From assembly GCA_024867545.1 (NCBI GenBank), contig JANFNE010000006.1:496001-560000 (forward strand): a stretch of DNA of 64,000 nt. Reading direction: 5' to 3'. This DNA comes from Phytopythium helicoides. Taxonomy: Eukaryota; Oomycota; Peronosporomycetes; Pythiales; Pythiaceae. Position numbers and translations under genes: made by a program. This document shows positions 9,238-19,911 of the stretch, in pieces. The notes below the pieces were generated by a model. The model did no database searches, was not told where the DNA came from, and saw only the letters and a list, made by a program, of their open reading frames with translations. Each line of letters starts with the position of its first letter. Within the stretch, counting starts at the first letter, position 1.

Positions 9238-12200
9238 TTAGACCGAGCGGTCATAGCCCAGGATCGGCGCCAGCCAGCGCTCGGTCTCCTCAAGAGACTG
9301 GCCCTTGCGTTGCGCATAGTCGGCAACCTGATCCTTGGACACTTTACCGACCGCAAAGTACTGCGAGTCCGGGTGTGCAAAGCACAGCGCGCTGACAGCC
9401 GAACCCGGCAGCATCATGTAGCTGTCCGTCAGGGATAGGCCGATAAGCTCATCTGCCTTCAGAAGGTCCCACAGCGCACGCTTCTCCGTATGGTCCGGCT
9501 GCGAAGGGTAGCCCGGAGCAGGACGGATACCGTCGTACTTGACCTTGAGCAGGTCCTCCTTGCCCAAAACTTCGTCCGCCGCATACGCCCAGTCGTTGAC
9601 ACGCATTTCGCGGTGAATGTACTCGGCGAAAGCCTCAGCAAGACGGTCGCCAAGAGCCTGCGACATAATCTTGTTGAAGTCATCGTGCTCCGCCTCGAAC
9701 TTGGCAGCCATCTCTTCGACGCCAAACACGCCAACAGCGAAGCCACCAATGTAGTCCTGGTACTCGGTCGACTTGGGAGCCACAAAGTCCGCAAGCGAAA
9801 TGTACGGATCAGATGTCTCCTTCTCTGCCTGCTGACGAAGCATGCAGAACTTGGACAGAGGCGAGTCTGGCTGCTTCGGGTCGCACACAATCACATCGTC
9901 GCCCTCGCGATACGCCGGGAAAATTCCCGACACGCCGCGAACTTGCAGGAGCTTCTTGTCGATAATCTCCTTCAGCAGCTTCTGTGCCTCATCAAACACC
10001 TTGCGAGCCTCCGCACCGACGTTCTCATCGTCAAAAATCTTGGGGTATCCACGGTTTGGGTAGCGACCACGAAGCTCCCACGTCTGGAAGAACGGGTTCC
10101 AGTCGATGAAAGGCACAAGATCCTCAAGCGGCAGGTCGTCAATCACGCGCACGCCGACCCGGTTGAGCTTCTGGAAAGGCGGCTTGGATGCGAAGTCGAT
10201 CTGGAAACTTCTTTTCTTTGCCTCCTCGAACGAGATCAACTTGATATCGTCCAGCGACGCGTAGTACTCCTCGCGCAGCTCCTCGTATTCCTCCATGAGC
10301 TCCTCGACAAACTCGTCGCGCTCCTCATCCTTGCGAAGCAGGTTGCCGACGACAACAACACTACGAGACGCATCTAGCACGTGAAGCACAGGATGCTCGG
10401 GAGTCGAGTAATGGGGTGCGATCTTGACTGCAGCGTGCATTTTGGACGTGGTAGCGCCACCAACCATGAGCGGTACCTTCATGCCCGCCTTGCTCATCTC
10501 ACGTGCAACATACACCATCTCGTCCAGTGACGGCGTGATGAGACCCGACAGGCCAATGATGTCCACTTTCTCCTCCTTCGCCACGCGGATAATGTCTTCA
10601 CACGGCACCATGACGCCCATGTCGATAATCTTGTAGTTGTTGCAGCCGAGCACGACACCAACAATGTTCTTACCAATGTCGTGCACGTCACCCTTGACCG
10701 TCGCGATAAGCACTTTACCAGCGTATTGTGAATCCTCATCTTCCTCTTCGTTTGCGATGCCGTTCGCGGTGTTGGCGAGGCGCTTTTGATTCTTCTCCTC
10801 TTCCATGAAAGGCAAAAGGTACGCGACAGCCTTCTTCATAACACGCGCCGACTTGATCACCTGCGGCAGGAACATCTTGCCCGAGCCAAAGAGCTCACCA
10901 ACGACGTTCATGCCGTCCATGAGCGGGCCTTCGATCACATCAAGCGGACGCGCGCACTCCTTGCGCATCTCTTCGACATCCTGGTCAATGAACTCGGAGA
11001 TACCCTTGACAAGCGCGTGTGTCAGACGCTCTCCGATTGGCTTGGTGCGCCACTCTTGCTGGTTACCAACAGCGACGACGCCACCTTTCTTGGCAGCCTC
11101 CAATTTCTCCTTCTCGATTAGCGAGCGGTCCAACAGCGCCTCGGTTGCACCAGGGTGAAGATTGAGCACGACATCCTCGACCAGCTTGAGAAGATCCTTT
11201 GGAATGTCGTCGTACACCTCAAGCATACCAGCGTTCACAATACCCATGTCCATACCAGCCTTTACTGCGTGGTAGAGGAACACACTGTGGATCGCTTCAC
11301 GGATAACGTTCACTCCACGGAAGCCGAAAGACAAGTTGGAGACACCACCACTGATCTTGCAGTAAGGGTTCTGCTCCTTGATGACACGACACGCGTTGAT
11401 GAAGTCCACACCGTAGTTGTTGTGCTCTTCCATACCCGTGGCAATCGTCAAGATGTTCGGGTCGAAGATGATGTCCTCGGGCGGGAACCCGACTTCGTTC
11501 ACCAGGATATCGTACGAGCGCTTGCAAATGCGAACCTTTTCGGCCTCCGTCGCGGCCTGGCCATCCTCATCGAATGCCATGACCACAACGGCTGCGCCGT
11601 GGCGCTTGACGATGCGCGCGTGCTCGCAAAAGAGCTCCTTGCCAACCTTCAGCGAAATACTGTTGACGATGCACTTGCCCTGCACGCACTTGAGGCCAGC
11701 TTCGACAATGTGGAACTTGGACGAGTCAATCATGAATGGGACTTTGGACACGTCCGGCTCAGTGACAGCGATCTTGAGGAAACGCTCCATGGCGGCCACG
11801 CCATCAAGCATACCGTCGTCGACGTTCACATCAATAACCATGGCACCGTCCTCGACCTGTTGGCGAGCAATGTCCATGGCTGTACCGTAGTCGCCCTTCA
11901 TGATGAGGCGCTTGAAGCGGATCGATCCGGAGATGTTGCAGCGCTCACCAACGTTGAGAAAGCTAAAGCGCTCCTTGGTCACGATGAGGTCCTCGAGGCC
12001 CGAGAGCCACATGAACGGCTCCTTATCGTCCGGCAGCGGGCGCGGCTCGTACTTGGCCGCGATATCAGCGATGGCGCGGATGTGCTGCGGCGTCGTGCCG
12101 CAGCAGCCGCCAATCATGTTGATGAGGCGGTCCTTGCAGAACTCCTCACAATAAACGGCCATCATAGAGGGCGAGTCGTCGTAGCCGCCCATGGCGTTCG

Positions 12201-13098
12201 GCAGTCCGGCGTTGGCATAGACGGACACGAAGCACTCGGCGACATTAGCGAGGCGCTGCAGGAAGGGCTTCATCTGGTTGGCCCCGAGCGCGCAGTTGAG
12301 GCCGATGCAGAAGGGCTTGGAGTGGCGCAGACTGGCGTAGAAGGCCTCCGTGGTCTGTCCCGAGAGCGTGCGGCCCGACATGTCGACAATCGTACCCGAG
12401 ATGAAGAGCGGCAGGCGACGACCCGTCTTTTCCTGGTAGAGGTCGATGGCGTAGACGGCGGCCTTGGCGTTGAGCGTGTCGAAGATGGTCTCAACTAGCA
12501 GCACGTCGGAGCCTCCGTCGACGAGTCCCTCAACCTGCGTGTAGTACGCCTCGACCAGCTCGTCGAAGGTGACGTTGCGGAATCCCGGGTCCTCGACGTT
12601 GGGTGAGATGGAGAGCGTGCGGTTGGTGGGTCCGATGGAGCCTGCGACGAAGCGCGGGCGCAGCGGGTCCTTGGCGGTGACGGCGTCGGCGGCCTCCCTT
12701 GCGAGCTTCGCGGACGCAAAGTTGAGCTCGTAGGCGAGGCTCTCCATCTTGTAGTCTGCCTGGGCGATGGTGGTGCCCGAGAAGGTGTTGGTGCCGATGA
12801 GCTGCGCGCCGCCGACCTCCATGTACGCCGTGTGGATGTCGCGGATGATGTGCGGCTGCGTGATGGAGAGCAGGTCGTTGTTGCCCTTGACGAGCACGGG
12901 CCAGTCGCGGAAGCGCTCGGCGCGGAAGTCCTCCTCGCTCAGCTTGTGCTGCTGGATCATGGTGCCCATGCCGCCGTCGAAGATGAGCGTGCGCTGCTTC
13001 ATGAGCGCCGTCAGGTACGCGAACAGGTCGCCCGTCTCGCGGTCGAACGGCCGCAGCAGCAGCGCGCGCTCGTCCGCCGTCACCTCCGCGCGCGGCAT
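9238..13098 (-). CDS. metH: Cobalamin-dependent methionine synthase
   Basis: A 1,286-residue intronless ORF with the full four-module layout of MetH (E. coli 1,227 residues). It transfers the methyl group of 5-methyltetrahydrofolate via cobalamin to homocysteine, giving methionine. The homocysteine module (about 25-360) has the zinc ligands Cys269 (IGLNCALG) and Cys332/Cys333 (GGCCGTTP). The pterin module follows (about 375-660). The B12 module (about 685-940) has the cobalt-ligating motif DVHDIGKN with His806. The C-terminal activation module (about 960-1286) contains [12 protein letters not shown]. It lacks a mitochondrial presequence, so it is probably cytosolic. The start [12 protein letters not shown] lies just downstream of a CAG/CTG repeat in the leader. 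A long antisense frame (11155-12498) is a coding shadow. Confidence 0.98.
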   Translation of the reverse strand: MPRAEVTADERALLLRPFDRETGDLFAYLTALMKQRTLIFDGGMGTMIQQHKLSEEDFRAERFRDWPVLVKGNNDLLSITQPHIIRDIHTAYMEVGGAQLIGTNTFSGTTIAQADYKMESLAYELNFASAKLAREAADAVTAKDPLRPRFVAGSIGPTNRTLSISPNVEDPGFRNVTFDELVEAYYTQVEGLVDGGSDVLLVETIFDTLNAKAAVYAIDLYQEKTGRRLPLFISGTIVDMSGRTLSGQTTEAFYASLRHSKPFCIGLNCALGANQMKPFLQRLANVAECFVSVYANAGLPNAMGGYDDSPSMMAVYCEEFCKDRLINMIGGCCGTTPQHIRAIADIAAKYEPRPLPDDKEPFMWLSGLEDLIVTKERFSFLNVGERCNISGSIRFKRLIMKGDYGTAMDIARQQVEDGAMVIDVNVDDGMLDGVAAMERFLKIAVTEPDVSKVPFMIDSSKFHIVEAGLKCVQGKCIVNSISLKVGKELFCEHARIVKRHGAAVVVMAFDEDGQAATEAEKVRICKRSYDILVNEVGFPPEDIIFDPNILTIATGMEEHNNYGVDFINACRVIKEQNPYCKISGGVSNLSFGFRGVNVIREAIHSVFLYHAVKAGMDMGIVNAGMLEVYDDIPKDLLKLVEDVVLNLHPGATEALLDRSLIEKEKLEAAKKGGVVAVGNQQEWRTKPIGERLTHALVKGISEFIDQDVEEMRKECARPLDVIEGPLMDGMNVVGELFGSGKMFLPQVIKSARVMKKAVAYLLPFMEEEKNQKRLANTANGIANEEEDEDSQYAGKVLIATVKGDVHDIGKNIVGVVLGCNNYKIIDMGVMVPCEDIIRVAKEEKVDIIGLSGLITPSLDEMVYVAREMSKAGMKVPLMVGGATTSKMHAAVKIAPHYSTPEHPVLHVLDASRSVVVVGNLLRKDEERDEFVEELMEEYEELREEYYASLDDIKLISFEEAKKRSFQIDFASKPPFQKLNRVGVRVIDDLPLEDLVPFIDWNPFFQTWELRGRYPNRGYPKIFDDENVGAEARKVFDEAQKLLKEIIDKKLLQVRGVSGIFPAYREGDDVIVCDPKQPDSPLSKFCMLRQQAEKETSDPYISLADFVAPKSTEYQDYIGGFAVGVFGVEEMAAKFEAEHDDFNKIMSQALGDRLAEAFAEYIHREMRVNDWAYAADEVLGKEDLLKVKYDGIRPAPGYPSQPDHTEKRALWDLLKADELIGLSLTDSYMMLPGSAVSALCFAHPDSQYFAVGKVSKDQVADYAQRKGQSLEETERWLAPILGYDRSV

Positions 13099-13108
13099 CT
13101 CGACCGGT

Positions 13109-13135
13109 CAGCAGCAGCAGCAGCAGCAGCAGCAG
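13109..13135 (+). repeat. (CAG)9 microsatellite
   Basis: Nine CAG units, read as CTG on the metH sense strand, located 10-37 nt upstream of the metH ATG and so within the probable 5' leader. Confidence 0.9.
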
Positions 13136-13390
13136 TAGGAGAAAGGACGGATGGAGGGCACCGGCGGGATGATGGCGAATGGCTTGCAAGGCCAGCCTTT
13201 GGCAGGCGGGGCAGGAGAGTGGTGTATGGAGGAAAGTATAGTATACTCTAGTCTAGAGAAAGGGAGGTGGCGCGAAGGTGGAGAGAGCGACGGGACGCAA
13301 GGGAAACGCCCTGTCGCTCGAGGCGGGTGTGGACTATTTTGAGACGAACCGGCGCAAAATGTACACTTGCGTCCAGTATACCTGGTCCCG

Positions 13391-13518
13391 CGATCGATCG
13401 GCGATCGATCGGCCGTTGGAAAAAGGGGGGGCCGCGATCGATCGCGCGCCAAGTCGTTCAGTATGAAAAACTAACGGTTTCCATGTCGCGATCGATCGCG
13501 GGCGGCGGCGATCGATCG
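13391..13518. promoter_or_regulatory. Cluster of five CGATCGATCG palindromes upstream of metH
   Basis: The 10-bp perfect palindrome CGATCGATCG occurs at 13391-13400, 13402-13411, 13435-13444, 13489-13498 and 13509-13518. The cluster lies about 290-420 bp upstream of the metH ATG, inside a gene-free stretch (13136-13777). Each palindrome contains two overlapping-spaced GATC sites, giving ten GATC in 128 bp. It may be a transcription-factor array or a GATC-rich structural or methylation element. The role is inferred only from position and density. Confidence 0.5.
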
Positions 13519-13777
13519 GCGTGGCCTCGTCTCCTCGGGACTACATTGGCTCTTGGAGCCAATTTGCGACACGGTGCAGCGGATCAGCGTTTTATTTTAC
13601 GAAAACTGAACACGCCATTTTTTTGTTTTTCTTCAGTTTTTGGCGTGTTTGATGTGGAGATGGCTACACAGCTCGCGATCCAACATGTCGTCTGTCCACT
13701 GCGCCTTGGCAAGTGGGCGTGGAATCGCTCGAGACGCTGTAGCAACAGTCACGAACTGGTCGAGTGAAGCTGCTTTC

Positions 13778-14076
13778 AGGTCGTCTTCGTCCTCCTATCG
13801 ACCATCGTTGTTGCTCTAGTCCTGCTCTCCAACGGCACTGCAGCGGCCAACCTCGCCATTGCCATTGCCATCTCATGACTTCTCGACAGCAGCGATGCGC
13901 TGCTGTCGTCATGTCCATCGTCTCCAGCCCCTCACTCCCCAGTAGCGTTGCTTTGGTCTTGATTGTCCCCAACGTCTCCAGTGTAAAGCAGACTCTCGGC
14001 TTGCAGTGCCTCGGGCTCCTCCAGAGATCGCGCGAGCAGCTCCACCTCGCGCGCTGAGTTACCGCCAGTTTCTTTA
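13778..14076 (-). pseudogene. Relic of CC-EPFW linker and coiled coil
   Basis: The minus strand here resembles the coiled-coil end and acidic linker of the gene at 21542-22963 (compare + positions 22280-22570). The order REVELL, then an Asp/Gly/His-rich linker, then SRTRATTMV can be followed. A 2-bp insertion breaks the frame near the REVELL block, and an in-frame TGA interrupts the linker. No C-terminal domain remains nearby. I read it as a decayed duplicate fragment. Confidence 0.65.
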
Positions 14077-14251
14077 CCATACAGTGAAGCTCCATCTTTA
14101 GCGGGTCAACGCGCCACTCACACCATCCATGGCGTCCACGCCTCTTTCTTTGCCGTCTCGATTCGAGTAGTTTCCTCCGTCCCGTTGGAGAATCACAGGC
14201 AGGAAGTCGAACACCGTCGTTGATGACGAACCACGAATCACTCAAAGCGGA

Positions 14252-14757
14252 ATGCTGCAGCAGCTCAAGGAGCAAACCGACGATTTAGGTCGGGATTTTT
14301 ACGATCTGTTCATTGAGGTTGAGTTTGTCACGAAGCAGAACAAGGAGATTGCACGCGAGCGAAACGCGTTGGTGATACGACACAGTGAACTGCAAGCTCG
14401 GTGCTGAGAGTTGGAAGATCAAAGCTCGACACTCCTTGAGGAGCTGAAGGGGATTAGAGCTGTGCATGCGATCACCACTCTTCTGATGTTGAAGACGACG
14501 GACTCAATCACACGCGCGCTGGAAGTGCTGGTCAGCGTTTGCCCAGAATTGATGATCAAGCATCATCTTAACGTGAGCCCCAAGGCTCAACACGTCAGTA
14601 TCAGAAAAGGTGTCGTGGTAGTGCTCTCGGGGACTCGAAAGCTCGAGTTGTGTCGCTGATCCTGGAGCTCAAGGACAAGAAGCCGTGGGACGCTTTCTAC
14701 GACAACCGAGTGCTCTACTCTCACACTGACTGCATGCTGAAGCGCAACCTTGGGTAG
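14252..14757 (+). pseudogene. Decayed CC-EPFW family gene (5' part and start of domain)
   Basis: From an ATG at 14252 the frame reads a coiled-coil-like N-terminus (MLQQLKEQTDDLGRDF) but stops at a TGA at 14405-14407. It continues in the same frame to another stop at 14657-14659. One frame over, 14653-14757 reads LELKDKKPWDAFYDNRV followed by LYSHT and a stop at 14755. This matches the first block of the family domain (PW(N/D)..(F/Y)...(F/Y)S.(S/T)). The rest of the domain is missing. It has the same orientation as the intact gene 350 bp downstream at 15106. Confidence 0.7.
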
Positions 14758-15105
14758 ACAAACTCCGACCGCACTCATCCTTCGCACAAGCTTGCTTCGC
14801 ATCCGCGCCCGGACGACCGATCCTGTAACAATTCCAGGCTTTGTCGTTTGTCACCTGCTGCATGGCATATGCAGTGGGCACTGCTGCTAAGCACTCCCCG
14901 ATCACTCCAAATCCGCCAGCTATCCACGTGACTGTCCAAGGCTCGCACATACCGCTCTCTCTTGATTCATCTGCAGGCATATTGGTGGGGCCTTCCTCGT
15001 CGCATTGTGTTCAACCATCACATTTGGAAAAAGTGAGTGAAGCAGCAAGTGTCGTCACGAGTGAACGGAGGCCCCTGAGGAGGGAAGGTCGCTGTCGTGA
15101 GAGTC

Positions 15106-16338
15106 ATGAGAGCTGGCATCGCAAGCGAAGGAGATCGGACTGCAGGTGCTACTGCTGATAGCCAAGTCCGTCGAGGAGCAGCTTATCCAGCAGCAGCCGT
15201 TGGAGCCCAAGCGCTAGGAGAATCGACGCACTGGCAAGCCGTGTGGTCCAGGATCGACCGGTTGAGTGAGGAAGTTGCCCGGGTGAATGAGATTGAGAAC
15301 GAGCGGTATACCATGGTCTGCGCAGAGCTCGACGACGCAAAGTGCACCGTTATGGTCAAGGAATCTGCTCTCGACAAGCTCAACGCGCGGGTCAAGACCA
15401 TGGTTCGTGAACGCGATCAGCTCGTCGAAAATGCTGAAGCTCAACGCAGGGAGATTTGGCTACTCGAGGGGCGTTTGAAGGAAGCGGCACGCGAGCGCGA
15501 CGAATTCGTGGGTAGATGCGAAGACCAAGCGGCTCGAATTCAAGATCTGGAGAAGCGAAATACTGCCCTTATCGACGAGCTTGAGTCGATCAAAGCCGTA
15601 CCGCCCACCAAAGATGGCACTGAAGATGATGATGCGTTTGAATTTCAATCTTGTGAGCTCGTGATTGAGGATAACGATGAAGATCGGCGACCCGAGGGGA
15701 ACAAAAATGACACGCCAGGTCGAAAGCGCTGCGGCTCAGGTCTTGAGCTGCCGAATCGGCAGCAAAGGCATCGCCGTGAAACGAATGGTGTTGGCTCGGA
15801 AGCGTGGGCAGCCGCATTGATCCGAGAGTTTGAGAGGAAGAAACCTTGGAACGACTTGTTCGAGAAACGTGTGAGCCATGCGTACACATTCGACTTCAGC
15901 GTGCTGCATCCAGACGCACAGTACTGGGTGCTGAGAGTTTTGCAGTACAACTTGAATTTTCAGCGTGAACTCTGGGAGAACCAGCACTGGATTAGTCTGA
16001 AGCAAGAGTGGGCAAGCCTTCTTAGCGAGAATGCTCGAAGAGAGAAGTGTCATCTTCGCGCGAGAAACCACTGGGCACAGATCGAAGCAGACGGTCGACT
16101 GCTCATCGCCAAGGGACTTCTCAGCAAGAACGTGTTCAAGGAGCCATTCGTATGGCCTTTTCCGACAGAAGCCAAGCTGATACCGGTGCAGTGCGAAACA
16201 ATGGAGGAAGTCGAATCATTGGACCAACACGAGCCCGCTCGGTGCTTTTTCGTCGACAAGATCAAGGAACACCCGTTTTACCAAAGCGAAGTGTTCGCAC
16301 AGTACCCTGAGAAGCATCCGTTCTTTCACAAGATATAA
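15106..16338 (+). CDS. CC-EPFW family protein, 410 residues
   Basis: Intact family member. About residues 40-165 form a strong coiled coil (repeated REIWLLEGRLKEAARERDE-type heptads). An acidic linker with the basic cluster PGRKRCG lies at about 175-220. The C-terminal domain carries KKPWNDLFEKRVSHAYTFDF, NFQRELWENQHW, KNVFKEPFVWPFP (Phe in place of the first Trp) and RCFFVDKIKEHPFYQ, ending in HPFFHKI. The first ATG in frame is at 15106; the frame is open a little further upstream without ATG. It is convergent with the K+ channel gene, 148 bp apart. No signal peptide; probably nuclear or cytosolic. Function unknown. Confidence 0.75.
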   Translation: MRAGIASEGDRTAGATADSQVRRGAAYPAAAVGAQALGESTHWQAVWSRIDRLSEEVARVNEIENERYTMVCAELDDAKCTVMVKESALDKLNARVKTMVRERDQLVENAEAQRREIWLLEGRLKEAARERDEFVGRCEDQAARIQDLEKRNTALIDELESIKAVPPTKDGTEDDDAFEFQSCELVIEDNDEDRRPEGNKNDTPGRKRCGSGLELPNRQQRHRRETNGVGSEAWAAALIREFERKKPWNDLFEKRVSHAYTFDFSVLHPDAQYWVLRVLQYNLNFQRELWENQHWISLKQEWASLLSENARREKCHLRARNHWAQIEADGRLLIAKGLLSKNVFKEPFVWPFPTEAKLIPVQCETMEEVESLDQHEPARCFFVDKIKEHPFYQSEVFAQYPEKHPFFHKI

Positions 16339-16486
16339 GTCCGACTCTCGCAGCAACAGCATTGAGTGCCACAACAAGGAAATTCGTTAGCAGTCGCAAC
16401 CCGGACACACAGCTTTCGTTGAAATGCTTTCAATTGGTGAGCTAACTAATAGGTGACAAGTTGAGCTCGCTGATAGGTGCCACTTG

Positions 16487-19400
16487 TTATTCCATTGAGG
16501 CGTGGCGCTCGTCAAATTTTGGTCTTTTTTCTTTCCTTGCGACTGCCAAATGTCGGTCGAGTCGTGCCTTCAGGCCCGTCATCTGCTGAGTTAGAACTTG
16601 CTGCTGCCGCGATGACTCCTCCAGCAACGACGTAATCTCTGCGATCGCCAAACTCATGGCAGTCGTCACGCCTACTTCCCCATTCCCCGAAACCCCTCCG
16701 AAGCTTCCATTTCGTCCAATACCGGCATTTGCTAGTGCAGAAGATGATGCTGATGCACGATGCACCGTCGCATTGAGCCGCGCTGACGTAGTCGATCGTG
16801 CAGGCTGAAATGACTCAGTGTTATATTGCTGCACGATCTCCAATTGGCTTAGCCCTCGGACGAATGATTTCCTCCGCGTAGCGGCTGATAGCGGGAGTTT
16901 TGGCAGTATGTCTTTGTGCTCGTTTTCCTCGACTACAGCAGTATGCTCCGTGGTCAAATCTGTATTGATCTCTGCTGCGATAGTCATGGTATGGATTTTG
17001 CTCTTTGTCATTGACGAACGACTTGCAGGCTTTTCGTTCACCGTATGGAAAGAAAGATCCCCTCCATTTCGTGTATCGGTCTGTCCAGCCTCGTCTGGAG
17101 ATGGTGCCACAGTAGTCTTGGCTTTCCCGTTGACTTTTAATGCAGCCAATGGAGCTGCACGGCCTCGAGCAATTTGTGCCATCTTGACTTGCATGGCTGG
17201 AAACAGTGCCAGAGCTTCGAGGAAACGTGTGCGTGACAACATGCGGAGCTCACAAAAGCAAAGTGTGCGTACAGATGCAGTACGCCGGCAATCGGCATTC
17301 AGGATAGCCATCTCACCAAAGTACTGGTTTTCGCCCAATATCCCGATGCGCACGTCGGCTTTACGTACTTCGATGGCGCCACGGAAAATGAAGAACATTT
17401 CATGACCAATCTCACCCTCGACGATTACATCCTCCAGAGGCGCAAAGTGAATCATACGCATGTTGAGTGCGAGCTCCATGAGGAAGTTTGGGTCGCTTCC
17501 GGTAAAAAATGGGAATTTGCGTAGGAACTGATCGTTGATGCTTAGTGCAATTTTGGAGCGAAGTTTGGATGAAAGATCACTCAGGATTTGGTGTTCCGCG
17601 TTCAGCTTGCTCTCACGTGACTGCCGAGTGTTGTGGTAAAACTCTCGGATTTCCATCCGCAGCTTGATTGGTAGCTCACGCGCGTTCATGTACTCGTTTA
17701 CCTCATCCATTTTCTGCCGGAATCGCGTCTCTTGAATCGTCAGGCTAGATACAAGCTCAACAATCTGCGCAGACAATCCAATTAGCTCGCCACAAAACAA
17801 AAACTGAAAGCACACCAGATATGCGGCCTACATTCGTGATACCATAAGCAAAGACGCCACCACCTGCAATCATCGCAAATATGCTAAAGAGCCGTTCGTC
17901 TGCATTCACACCCGCGACATCTCCGTAGCCGATTGTAGCCCTATCATCTCAATGTGGCATAAGTCTAGGTGATACTACCAATAACTACCTCATGTACTAA
18001 AACTTACAGTGTTTGAAATGAAAAGTAGAGTGCAGCAACGTAGCGGTCCCACTTGGAGCCGAGCGGTTCTTGCAGTTTTTGGTCTGAGATCCAGTTGGTC
18101 TCACCTGCATCCAGGTGCGCGGCGCCGATGGCATGAAATATGCAGCTAAACCAGTGCGAAAGCAATAGCACCATCAAGCAGTACTTCAGCAAAGCCGAGA
18201 GCGTCGAGCGAATAAACACGGCGTTTTGAATGCGACGAAGAATTCGCGATACCCGAAGCAAGCGAAGCAAGCGAATGAGGCGAAGTAGCTTGACCGATCG
18301 TTTGATGGTTGGACTTGTGTTTGTGCCATCAAAGATGAACGAGTATGGTAGTGCTGCTATCAGGTCGATAAGAAACCAGCCTCGAATATATGAGTTTGCT
18401 GCAAGTGAGCGGTCGTAGCGAATAGATCCATCGCGATCCACCGCGGTATTGAAGGTTAAAATCTAGTGAAGCGTAGATGTTAGCTTGAATGCGTACCACT
18501 AATAATGACAAGCAATCAAACGCACAATATCGAAGAGGAAGAAAATGTCGAGGAAGGTCTCGAATCCCGAGTCTGGAGCAGACGACACAAAAGAGGCTTC
18601 AAACTAGGTTTTCATAGGCGTTGTTAGTAATTCATTTTTTCTAGCGATCTCACAGATGAGCGCGTCTCATGACAGTACCGGCAATACGATAGCGTTGTAG
18701 AGGATGAAGAAGATGCTGATGATATCCCATACAAGTCGAGAGCGACCAAGGGGGTCAATCATGTACTTGTTCCTAGAGTGAACGAGATTTTCTCGTCCGC
18801 GAATACTACGTTGGCTGTGTAGGCGCGCTCGAGGCATTCCTGTACCCACAAACGGGGGCAGAGTACCACCAGCATCAATAGGTGCAACTGAAGGTGTTGA
18901 TGCTGATTCGAGGGTTTTGCTCAGCCGTCTCGGGAGTGTGGCTGCTACTGACACAATATCTTTAAGAGGCCCCCACGGCTTTCCTGTTGCGGTTCCCTCT
19001 ACTGAATCAGGTGTAGATTTTGAGACGTCCCCCTCACCCATGGCATCGTCATCTTCGGACAAACTTTCTTGAATGGCATCACTGACTGCCTTTCCGCTCC
19101 CGCGACGACTACTACCACTAGCACGCCGGATGTGGCTAGCATTTCCCTGACTCCCAATCGACTGCGCATCCGCAGGCGCGTCATCTACATTCTCTTCACC
19201 TTCGTCAATTGCTTCACTAGGTGTAAACGCTAGGGTGGAAGATGATACCGACGTAGGCCTGTTGAGTTTGCTCAACGCTGCACTCAATTTCTGGTAGTTC
19301 TCATACTCTTCTCCTGGTGATAGCGTCATGAGCATGCCTCGAGTTCGTGAAAGTTGAGAATCCTCATCAGGAATCAATGGAACCGCAGAACTATCGACCG

Positions 19401-19744
19401 TAATTCCTGCTGTCTGCAGTGAGGTAGAAATCTGGTGTGCAAACTGCGTACGCCGCCGGAGACGTGACTTGTAGAAATTGTCGAGATCCAGATCCTGATT
19501 GCATTTGTTAGATTTTTCGACAGAGTTAGCCGGCTATTGCAAAGATCTTGTGAATAGAGGAGCAAGAGCGTACCAGTTTTCTGGAGGAGCGACCACCAGC
19601 ATCAAATAGCAATCGGATACCATTCTTCGAAGCATGGCGACGCTGCCATTTCGAAGCAACAAAGAAAGTAAGTCAGATTACGAGTCTCGAGCTGCTATGC
19701 CAACCAAGGAAACGAAGCAGCACCTTGCCGCGAGCTTTGTCCAT
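16487..19744 (-). CDS. Voltage-gated K+ channel with cyclic-nucleotide-binding domain
   Basis: Hand-built model: complement(join(16487..17764, 17832..17940, 18008..18462, 18526..18603, 18679..19494, 19574..19642, 19724..19744)), 941 residues, with six phase-consistent introns of 63-81 bp. The N-terminus (about 1-270) is polar and Ser/Glu-rich. S1 is near 280-302 (DIISIFFILYNAIVLP) and S2 near 313-328. S4 is an Arg/Leu-rich helix (SVKLLRLIRLLRLLRVSR). The pore has the K+ selectivity sequence TIGYGD (about 482-487), formed across a splice junction. A C-linker (RFRQKMDEVNEYMNAR) leads to a cyclic-nucleotide-binding domain (about 600-715) with the phosphate cassette YFGEMAIL..DCRRTASVR. This is the EAG/AKT/HCN class, a plasma-membrane channel. 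The long C-terminal tail is polar with a final coiled coil. The first two small exons are the least certain part. Confidence 0.88.
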
Positions 19745-19911
19745 TGCGTCTCCAGCACACGTTACTTTAGTGCCAAGATGGTGATGACACAACGCCGAAA
19801 ATACTCGGAAGGAACTGCCATTTCAGGAAAGCCAAATTAACATGTGCTTAACATTACCAACACGATTTTCGCTCACACACGCAACATCAACACAGGGGCC
19901 TAATACGCTTC

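Noticed and set aside
11155..12498. 447-codon plus-strand frame opposite metH
   Set aside because: Antisense shadow of a strongly conserved gene. It is His/Val/Arg-rich with no domain and no sensible start.
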